Assembly: GCA_002049455.2 (NCBI GenBank)
Contig: KV918891.1
Location: 1 to 64,000, forward strand
Direction of reading: 5' to 3'
Length of the DNA: 64,000 nucleotides
From: Porphyra umbilicalis
Lineage: Eukaryota > Rhodophyta > Bangiophyceae > Bangiales > Bangiaceae
The notes below the pieces were generated by a model. That model was not told the DNA's origin. It did no database searches and saw nothing but the letters and a program-made list of their open reading frames with translations. Below are positions 34,181 through 42,899 of this stretch, one piece after another (the stretch's first letter is position 1; each line of letters opens with the position of its first letter). The position numbers and the translations under genes are program-made.

Positions 34181-35074
34181 AGAAGACGAGCACAAGGAAC
34201 ACCAGGTCTGCGTCTTCGGCGACGGCTTCGTCGTGTCTCTCAGCACGTTGGGCTGCGCGCACTACGCGCGCCTTGGCCACCCATACGACGAGATGCGAAC
34301 CGAGGCAACCACGTCCGCGTCGCCGTTGGCGCACGTCCCTGTCGCCGACGGCGGCCGGATCGAGATGCGAAAGATGATCCGCTACGCACTTCCCGCGCGC
34401 CACCGCCACCCCCCCCCCGACATGAAAATCAAGCCGACCACGTCCGCGTCGGCGACAGCGCCCGTGTCGTGACGCGATGCAGGGTGCGCTACGCGCTCAC
34501 CGCGCAGCTCCGCCACAGCCCCTCGGAGCCTTAAAACGGCTCTCCCGACCGCGCCAGTGTGGTGCCGCCGTTAATGCACAGCGACACGCTGCGCGTGCGC
34601 CCGCTCTTCAACTTCGGGCGCCACGACGGCGCCCGGCACCAGCAGGCAAACGATCGCAACGTGAGCACCGCGCGTGTGCGTCTCCGACCGGCAACTTTGT
34701 CGTGCGACTGCACTTGCGTGTGTTCGAGATATTGCGCTCACTGTGCAATGGCGCGCGATCATTGGATGACAGCTGTCAGGAAACGTACAGAGATCCCTTC
34801 CACCGCCCCCCTCTGTGGCGCGCAAATCCACGAGACTTTGACTTTCTTGAAAGTGATACGAACACAAGAAAGGCTCGTGTTGTGCACGCAATAGGAGCCG
34901 TCTTCGAATCGACTCTCGGGCGCACACGCGGGGCTCAGAAAAAAGAGGCGCGTCGTATGGTCGTCATTGCACAACAAGTTCAGCTGCGTTTCCAGTGGAA
35001 CAAACGACGCGCTCAATGCACCGGAGAAATGAAAGACTTTCCAAGGACAAAGGATGGGGCACAACGCGAAGCGG
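34181..35074. other. intergenic region, nothing recognised
   Basis: It contains a degenerate duplication of an ACCACGTCCGCGTCG motif (34310 and 34439) and CG-rich sequence up to 34640. The remainder is of moderate GC content. No coding family was recognised. Confidence 0.4.
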
Positions 35075-35401
35075 GCATGAGGTTCTCATTGATGCACCTC
35101 CCCGGCGGCCGACGGCACCGCGTCCTGTCGGTCCGTGAGGAGCAGCACACGCACACTTCACTCAACCCACCCTGGCACCTCGCATCCATAATCAAAGAAC
35201 AACTCCTTCCCGGCACACAGGGGCGCCTTGGCAAAAGGGCATGAGGTTCTCATTGATGCACCTCCCCGGCGGCCGACGGCACCGCGTCCTGTCGGTCCGT
35301 GAGGAGCAGCACACGCACACTTCACTCAACCCACCCTGGCACCTCGCATCCATAATCAAAGAACAACTCCTTCCCGGCACACAGGGGCGCCTTGGCAAAA
35401 G
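35075..35401. repeat. 164-bp tandem duplication at the 3' end of the E(z) gene
   Basis: Two adjacent, essentially identical copies (35075-35237 and 35239-35401) run from GCATGAGGTTCTCATTG to CGCCTTGGCAAAAG. The right copy contains the last codons and stop of the E(z)-like gene; the left copy lies beyond the stop. The lack of divergence implies a recent duplication or an assembly artefact. Confidence 0.93.
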
Positions 35402-38400
35402 TCCCGACTCTAATCTCGCCACACACGCTCAACAGCTTCGCCTCGACGTTGGCATGCTCCGTCGTGCGGTGGTTCATGAATTTCATCCGGTTGCCCACCC
35501 GTGTAGCGTCTATGTTCACCGTCTTGGTGTTGGAGTACATGAAGCTCACCCCCTTGGCGTCGTACACGCGCCCACGTGCTGCCGCGTCCGCATTTGAGAT
35601 GAGTCCACCGACGTACTCACCAACAAAGTCCCCTTCCGCCGCACCTTCAGCAGCGAAGACACCGAATCCGTGAGCGTCCGAGCGACCGAGCACGCAACGA
35701 ACGCGGGCATCGACTTGGAGTTGGACGTTGCGACAGCGACGGCGGCCTACAGCGCCTCCGGCAGCGACACCCCGCTCTCAACGTCAGCCGCAATCAGCAG
35801 CCCCGCTCCTCGTAGTACCTGCGCACCGGCACGGTGCACGCCGTCATCCGGTGAGTGAGGCACACCGTCGACCCCAGTGCTTGGATGCCAATGCGCACCG
35901 CAAGTGTGGCAGGCATCGGGGTCGCACTCCCTGTCGACCGCGAAGCACGGGCACTCATCCGTGTCGCACCTCGACGGCGGCACACATGCACGCCAGATGT
36001 GACGACCGCTCAACCGAGACCCAGGTGCTGGGAAACTATCGCCGATTGAGTGTGCAGAGCCCAAGCCTGCCGAAGACGGCGAGCCCGCCGTCCAGCGATA
36101 CTGAGCGCACCCACATGTCTTCTCGCACGCCAACCCGGTGCGCGCGCACCGACACCGCTCCTCTGTACACTCCCCGCTGTGAAAGCAGGGCGCAAAGTCG
36201 TGCACCTTGTCCGGCGCGCAGGGGTCGTCCTGGCTGTTGGTCGTGCCCAATCGACGGGAGGCGCGAGAGCTGCCAAGATAGCAATGCGGGGCAGGGGAGC
36301 ACTGCGACGCCGTTGCCGACTCCCCACTGTCCTCGTCCAACCCGCCGGCGCAACTCCCCGCCGTCGCCTCAGAACTCCCGACAGCTTCCAGGCCAGGGTC
36401 CTGCATCGGCTGCTTCACCGGTGTCGCGCAGAGTAGAGAGAGCCCCGGACCCTCCAAAAACTTAGCCACGCGGCGACACGTCTTGCCAGCCACAAACCGA
36501 GCAAGGCGGCAGGTGTCCTGCACACCGACAGTGTCAGCTCCCATCTGCAGCAGCCTCACCTGGTCGATTCGCCAACCGCCCACAGCACGAGGCACGGAAC
36601 GCATAACAGCTCGCACGCGGGGGTCGAGACGGCACTCAAAGCACCCAATGGTCGCCAGCGCGATTGCCGAGTGGTGGACTCGGGCGCGCCGCCCACGCCA
36701 CAGAGAAGACAACGACGGCCGCTGCCAGACGTCATCAACTCGTGCGACTTCGACATCCTCCGCATGGGTGGTTGGAGGCCGAAGAGCATCGGCGTCGCCC
36801 TTCGCCGAGGAGGTACCAACTACAACGGCCGAACCATCGCCAACAGAAGCGCCGACAGCGTTGCTAATAGCGGGTGACCCAGTCCCGCCCGCAGTGGCGC
36901 GCCTGGTGCCACCCAGGAAACGCCCGGCGACGTCGCCATCGCGTGGGGCAACAGCAACGCTTTTATCCACAACAGTGGAAACCTGCGGGCGGCCGCGGCA
37001 CCCTGCATCTGGCCCAGTGTCTGTTTGCCGCGCGTCGGCGACGGCCGAGCAAACACGTAACTCGACAGTCGGGCCAACATGCAGACCCTTCGCCTCCGCC
37101 CAGTCGAAGTAAGCCGAGAACAGTGCCCCTACGCCGGCGCGTGGGGCAACTGGGGCGACTGCCGAGTTGCCCCAAGTGCTCTGGGGAGACAACTCTAGCC
37201 CGTCCGCGTCCGCACCGTCGGCGCCACGAGGAAGCCCAACCGGGCGAGGGGGAAGCGGCACAGCTAGCGGGTCGCCGTCACGTGCGCCGTGCAGCCGACA
37301 CGCATACCGCAGACAGAAACGGCACAAGAGACGATTCAAATGTCCCCTTTGCGGCAGCTGCACTTCGCCCGCCATCGCTATAGCGGGTCCGGCAACACTG
37401 GCGCCGGTTGGCGCCGCGTGGCCAGCACCGAACAGAGTGCCTACAGACGGCAGGTGCGCGGCAGCATCAGCGCCGCCACGAGCTCGAACGACTGTGCGTA
37501 GCGTCCGAACAGCAGCGGCGTCGTTGCGCATCGCGTCTTTCTCCGTGTGCGACTGCCGAACTAGCTCGGCTTTCCGCAGAGCCCACACACGAATCAAAGA
37601 GGGGACGCGAGCGGCTGCGACGTCGGCCGCTGACGCCGCAGCCGCAGACGTGGAGGCTCCAAAAGCGACCGGTGCGCCTCGCACTCGGGCCTCGGGAGCC
37701 CCGCTCCCGCGGCTTGAAAACGCAGAACAAGCCACACGGCCGCCCTACTCCCGTACAGCACCACTAGCGAGCACCACTGCGAGGCCGGCGCCACCCTTCA
37801 GCTGCTTCAGAGCGGCTTGGCGGGTGGCCTGCCCCTCGCGCTCTGACGCGGCGCGGCGGTGGTCATCCCCCCTCCGCTGGACGAGCTCAACCACGTGCGT
37901 CATTTGAGGCAGCGTCTCCCCCAGCACCTCGCTCAAGGTGTGCACCAACGCCGGAGAGTCACCAAGCGCTTGAACAACTGCGTACACGCCGGCGCGCTGC
38001 GCCATCCGGAGGGTGCGCTCTTCAAGCGAATGGTATCGATTGCAGAGGTGGGTAGGCTCATAGTCTGGCGCGTCACTGCCGTCACTGTTGCAGTCGGGCG
38101 CCGTCCACCCGTTCTTGTGAGTGATGGTCGCCGCCGCAGCATGCGCGTCGTCGGTGTCTCCGAGGTAAGGAGTGTGTTTGAAGGAGGCAGCGCCCTCGAC
38201 CCGTCGCCACGACCGCCGCATCAACGTATACGCTGACGACGTCGGGAGAGGCTCAACCGCGGGCAATATCACAACTGGCACCGCCCGCTCTGGGGAGTCA
38301 GCTGCGGCAGTGGTCGCCCCGCTTGTCGACCAGGAAGCCACACGAGCAGCATCAGCGGCGTCAATGCCACCAGCTTCACACGCGGCAGCAGCAGAGCCGA

Positions 38401-39064
38401 GCCCGTGTGCGGTGGGCAGGGTAGGGGGCGACGAGCGAGACGGTTGGGGGACGCCGTGGCAACCCGCTCTCACACCGCGCGGGACAAGCGGCGAGGCTCG
38501 TGACACTCCCATGAACTCCAATATCGTGCGCTGCCTGTTGCGGGGGGGGTTGCTCTGCCTGGCATCCAGCTCCACGACGGCGGCTCCAACCACTCCATCG
38601 TTCCCAGCAGGACTTCCCCCGCCAGCAGTGCCACCACACGAGTTGCCACGGCCACTCGGGCAAACTCGGGACACTCCTTTCGCCTCCACCAGCAATACGT
38701 CGCCATCGCGAAGAACGACCAAGGCGTCCGACCTCTTACCACACGGATCAATCGCAGCCTCAATGGGTGCCGGGCGGACGTCGGCGCCCGCGCCCGCCGC
38801 CGCCACATACCGCGCACACCTCAATACCGTTCGACGGTTCACAGCAATAGCAATAAGAACTTCCGCGATGCGACACTGACGCGCGCGGCGCCCTGCTCGC
38901 CCGTACAGGTGATAAGCAACACGATGGATGCTGCGTGCATCGCCGGCGACAGCAGCAACGCGCTCAGCTTCTTCAGCGTCTGAGTCCATATCAGACACAG
39001 CTCCTTCCGCGTTTGGCCACTCGTCCACGAATGCCTCGTCAGAGCCACGACGCGCTGCATCCAT
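35322..39064 (-). CDS. E(z): Enhancer of zeste (EZH/CLF)-type histone H3K27 methyltransferase
   Basis: Catalytic subunit of Polycomb repressive complex 2, acting on chromatin in the nucleus. The start is the first ATG at 39064 (MDAARRGSDEAF). The first open block (39064-37748) contains a segment ending KHTPYLGD, matching the EZH N-terminal region, and stops at a TAG. The frame resumes below 37735, so a short intron with a GTACGG-type donor probably removes the stop. The second block shows an EZH zinc-knuckle (CRFCLRYACRLHG, about 37275-37335), a SANT-like helix (CRLARFVAGKTCRRVAKFL, about 36470) and the CXC domain (C-rich, 36200-35880, including DECPCFAVDRECDPDACHTC). A second intron of about 119 nt (35865-35747) leads to the SET domain: CRNVQLQ, GRSDAHGFGVF, GNRMKFMNH, ELFFDYG. 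The NHS and PNC motifs of typical E(z) are NHR and HAN here, so activity is not certain. Exon junctions are inferred. Confidence 0.85.
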
Positions 39065-39640
39065 CGTGCGGACCCCGGACAACCACGAGGCAGCGACCAA
39101 TGGCACGTACTCGCGACCGCTGACGGCTGACAACGACCGACAATGATGGCACGCAGATCAAAGCACGCCCGCTTGCTCGAGGTGCTTCAGAATTGACACA
39201 GCAGCGGGTTGTCTGGTGCTTCTGCTCAGATTAGACCAATCAGAATGTGACATGAGACATGAACGGCGTAGTTGCGACCTCAAATCCGATATTTGTCCAA
39301 TTCACATTGATCAATCGTGCATTCAATTTGGGCCCTCCGGACGCATCCGTCCAAGACACAAGCACCGCGCCCCTTGCACTGCTCGAAGCCATTTCGTTCC
39401 ACTTGGTCCGGCCCGACGCCCAACTTCGGCCGTCATGCCTCTGACTGAACGCCAGTGGCGTTCACTGCCGCTGGCGCCGTGTTCGTTTGCAGGCCGTCAC
39501 CGCCCAATCCTCACCCCCTCCGGAGGCCCGGCCATCCACACAACCCCATTACCGCGAAAGCCACACCTTGTCGACGACAGCGACACCTTCGTGCCACGAG
39601 CCTCCGCCCATCTCGACAGCCGCCACACGCCCGCCTCGCC
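39065..39640. other. region upstream of E(z), no gene supported
   Basis: This should hold the minus-strand E(z) promoter. A CCAAT motif lies at 39237-39241, about 170 bp upstream of the start codon but in the opposite orientation. CATT/ATCAAT-rich sequence follows to about 39330. No TATA box was identified. Confidence 0.35.
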
Positions 39641-39650
39641 CGACCGCCTG

Positions 39651-40020
39651 CGCGACGCGCTCCCTGTTCCGCGTCGGCAGCGGCAACGCCGTCACGCGCA
39701 ATGTCGCCACCTGCATTTGTACCACCTGCGCGACGGTCGTGACGCCCGACGCAGTCGCCGACGACGGGACGTGCACCAACTGGCTCGTCGTTTCAACCAC
39801 GTACACAACTGCGGCCACGACCAACGGCTTGCGCGACGCGCTCCCTGCTCCACGTCGGCGCCGGCGAAGCCACGACCAACCGCTCGCGCGACGCGCTCCC
39901 TGCTCCGCGTAGGCACCTGCAACGCCGTCACGCGCAACGTCGCCACCTGCATTTGTACCACCTGCGCGACGGTCGTGACGCCCGACGCAGTCGCCGACAA
40001 CGGGATGTGTACCAACTGCG
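39651..40020 (+). repeat. 236-bp spaced direct duplication encoding a Cys-rich motif
   Basis: A segment of about 133 bp beginning GCGACGCGCTCCCTG and ending ACCAACTG occurs at 39651-39783 and again at 39886-40019 (period 236 bp). Between them are further short copies of GCGACGCGCTCCCTGCTCC. In one plus-strand frame each copy translates to CICTTCATVVTPDAV, and the second copy continues to CTNC, a zinc-ribbon-like pattern. Because 236 is not a multiple of 3, the two copies are in different frames, so a single protein using both is unlikely. Confidence 0.6.
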
Positions 40021-40142
40021 TCTCCGTGTTGCCGTGCAGGCGCCGCGGGGGAAGCCTGTCCAACCTCGTGCACGACGTTTGACGGCCGCCAACTGCGACG
40101 CCGTACGGACGACGGCGGCGTCGCGTGTCCATATGTAAAAAA

Positions 40143-40173
40143 AGTACATGCACTACGTATGCGTAGTGCATGT
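40143..40173. repeat. hairpin between A-rich tracts
   Basis: TACATGCACTACG and CGTAGTGCATGTA form a perfect 13-bp stem with a TATG loop. Each side is flanked by a GTAAAAAAA(A) tract and part of the arm (ACATGCACT) is repeated a third time at 40186. It lies 25 bp beyond the stop codon of the minus-strand gene that ends at 40198, so it could influence 3' end formation. Confidence 0.7.
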
Positions 40174-40197
40174 ATGTAAAAAAAAGACATGCACTCA

Positions 40198-41970
40198 CTA
40201 GTAGTCATTCTCCTTCCCCTTTTCATCATCGCTCACAGCACCCCCGCAGTGTCCGCGACCACGACTGTTGGACGTATCGGCTACACCAGCTGTGTCTTCC
40301 CGGGCCTCCGTGTTACCGTCCGACTCCACGACTACCCCCCCATCCCCACCTGCATGACCGAGCACCGCCGCCGCCACCATGTTCTCTGTGACGAACTTCT
40401 GGCACCACGAGGCAACGAGCTGCATGAGGTTGGCGTTTGACCGGTCCACACGGCGCGAGGCAAGCTGCTCCGCCACGTCCGTAGGCGACACCCCCCCGCA
40501 CGTGATGCTCAGTCCGATAAGCAAGTGGTCCTCCGCACCGCCGATAAACACGACCTCCATGGTGGGAAAGTTGATGGCGTGGGACTTCAGGGCGCCCTTG
40601 AACGCCGCGGACGCCAGCTTCGTTGACGTCATTCGACTCACGGCCGGGCAGTCAAACACCGAAACCGCCGAAAACTTCTCCCGCTTTCCCGTCTTCCACG
40701 TCAAGTGAAAAGGGGCTGCCACAAAAGCCACGGCCGCTGCGGGACCACCGGCATCCGCCGCGCGAGCCCGCGCTGCCGCCACTACCGCCACCGGCCCCGT
40801 GGACCCAGGGCCAGTGGCCGTTAGGTGCGACACGGAGTCGGCGGCACGGAGGGCGTTCGACTGCATCAGTGTCACGTGCGCACGCGCCATCTGCGCGGCG
40901 GACCGGGCTGGGAGGTCACTTGGGCTACCTGCACGCGCCGCATTATCCGTGGGCGGAGACGCCTCGCGCGAGCCCACCCGCCTCCCCCCTCCTCCACCAG
41001 TCCCCGTCGTCGATGCCCGTCAATCGACACCCGAGGGCAAATCCAACGAATTCATCGAGCGCGCTCGAACATTGCGCCTGCCGAGTGTCTCCTCGGCAGC
41101 ACAAACACCACGGCTCGTCCCAGTCCCGGCTGCAGCAGCCATGGCAACAGAGCCCGCCGCAGATCCCACGCCCTGGCCAGCGGACCCGATGGTCGACCCG
41201 GAATCAGCGGCCCCCCCTGAGCCACCACCACGAGGAGTGCGACCGCGGCCATCAACGTGACCAAGAGCGGCCCGACCGCGCCCGCCGCTGCCCACAGCAC
41301 CTCTCCCCCGTCGAACCCCACGCCCCACTCCACCCCCCGCCGCTGCCGTCGTGGCCGAAGCAGCGGCGGCCAGCGCCGCCCCGACGGCCGTCTGGTCGGG
41401 ATCGTCCAGCGCAATCGCCATCGCCTGAAAAACTGGCCGGTCATCCGCGTTGTTTGAAGCGGCGACGATGCCGGTCCCCGCCATTGAGTCGATCGCCACG
41501 GCCGTACGCAGCCCCGATTGATGGATGTTGGCGATGATGTTGGCAGCTGCCGCAGCCGCCTCCTGCGACTGCCGCCAGTCCGCCCAGCCAGCCGCATGCT
41601 GCGCACGCACCCACTCAGCGACCACAGCGTCAGTGACGAGGGGGCAAACGTAATCAGAGCTGCTAAGCGGGGGCGCCGTCCGCCGACGCGTCACGTTGCC
41701 CGTCTTGTTGTCCATCTGGAAGCGATCCGGCGACAGCACGAGGGTGCTGACATGGTGCCCAACGACGGGGCACTTGGTCCACTTCGTGTGGTTGCAACAG
41801 TCCACTTCGAAGCAGGCCCCGTCTTTGCGTAAAGGGTGCCCGACTGGAAGTGCGTGACGACAAGGCATGGACTTAAGACCGCACGTGCGCTGCGTGTGTG
41901 ACCCTGTGCGCTGCACCCCATTGGCGTCGACACACAAGTCAAAGTTGCATAGAAGGCACCGCCCCGTCAT
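40198..41970 (-). CDS. uncharacterised protein with N-terminal Cys/His-rich domain; in-frame stop near the middle
   Basis: I do not recognise the family. Starting at the ATG at 41970 (MTGRCLLCNFDLCVD) the first 90 residues hold a dense Cys/His pattern (CLLC, CGLKSMPCRH, CFEVDCCNHTKWTKCPVVGHH) typical of zinc binding. A helical region (VAEWVRAQHAAGWADWRQS) and an Ala/Gly-rich linker follow, ending at a TGA at 41020-41022. The same frame reopens about 43 bp later and runs to 40198, with a well-formed beta-rich domain (FHLTWKTGKREKFSAVSVF through VVFIGGAEDHLLIGLS) and an acidic/basic C-terminal tail. Either a short intron removes the TGA, or these are two genes, or the copy is broken. The upstream open frame (to 42375) has no good start and is Ser/Leu-rich. 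Confidence 0.45.
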
Positions 41971-42375
41971 TTCCCGAGACACTCGAACGTACTCGCCGAG
42001 CCGAACCCCGACAAAACACAGCCCACAAAAAAGAAGGCGAGTCCGAGACGCCGCGCTCCTCACGACACCACCGTGCACGACGTGGCGGCTCACGCAGAAA
42101 GGGATCGACGAGCTCATACAATGCGCTGGGAAGCTTGCCCGTCCGCACGGCAGCACAGGTCCTCGGCCTGCACGAGAGAAAGACGTCGAGAAACACGACG
42201 GGAGCGCCGTGAGAGAGGACGCAAGGAGAGAGAGTGCGGCGGAGGAGGCGCTTTGGCAGGGGCTACAGTATGTGTGGAACTGACCGCAATCACATGCACA
42301 GACCGCATCGCTGTGTGTAACACAACCCCGTAGCCACGGTCCCGGGGAGGGAAGCAACCCACCGCGACCGCCCAA

Positions 42376-42899
42376 AGAACGTGCCCTCTATCGGATCACC
42401 CGATTCGGGAAGAGGCGCCGCCAAAGGTACAAGACAACAGGCACGGTTTACTTGCCGGCGACGACGGTGCCTCCCACCGTCGTCGCCCTTCGTCCTAAAT
42501 CGGGCGGAAACCGTTGCGGGGGCTCAATTCCCGTAATGGGAATTGGCTCCGGCCGCCGACCAACCAATACAACTAAGTACAATACGAGTCAAATCCCCCA
42601 ATGCGTTAAGTAGAGACGAGGGGGATCGCGGCTGCCGGGGCGCGCCTGACGTGGCGGCCCCTGGCGAGGCCACGCGGTGGCGCGCGCGGGTCCCAAAACC
42701 GCCACGGCGCGCGGCGCCCGGATTGGGCGCGGGGCCCACGCCACCGCTCCCAGCGTGGCCGTGTGGCCCGTGCCGCGCGTCCCGCTGCTTGCCACCCGCG
42801 GGCCGCGTCCCCCCGGTACCCGTCAGGGGCTGCCAGCACCACCCCCGCCCGGTGGTACTACATCACTCCCTCCCAAGCGTCCGCCGTCCTCGGCGGCGC
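42376..42899. other. intergenic region with a short hairpin
   Basis: It contains GGGGCTCAATTCCCGTAATG followed by GGAATTGGCTCC, a near-perfect 12-bp stem around GTAAT (42517-42549), which could mark a transposon terminus. The frame of the downstream gag-like ORF is open through 42543 but without an ATG before 42900. Confidence 0.4.

Noticed and set aside
33423..34472. Gln/His-rich and Trp/Cys-rich proteins over the 149-bp array
   Set aside because: The period is not a multiple of three, so each unit is read in a different frame; no gene can be conserved this way.
41020..42375. N-terminal extension of the Cys/His-rich protein to 42375
   Set aside because: The first codon is TTG, the segment is Ser/Leu/Cys-rich without structure, and the ATG at 41970 sits directly before the Cys/His domain.
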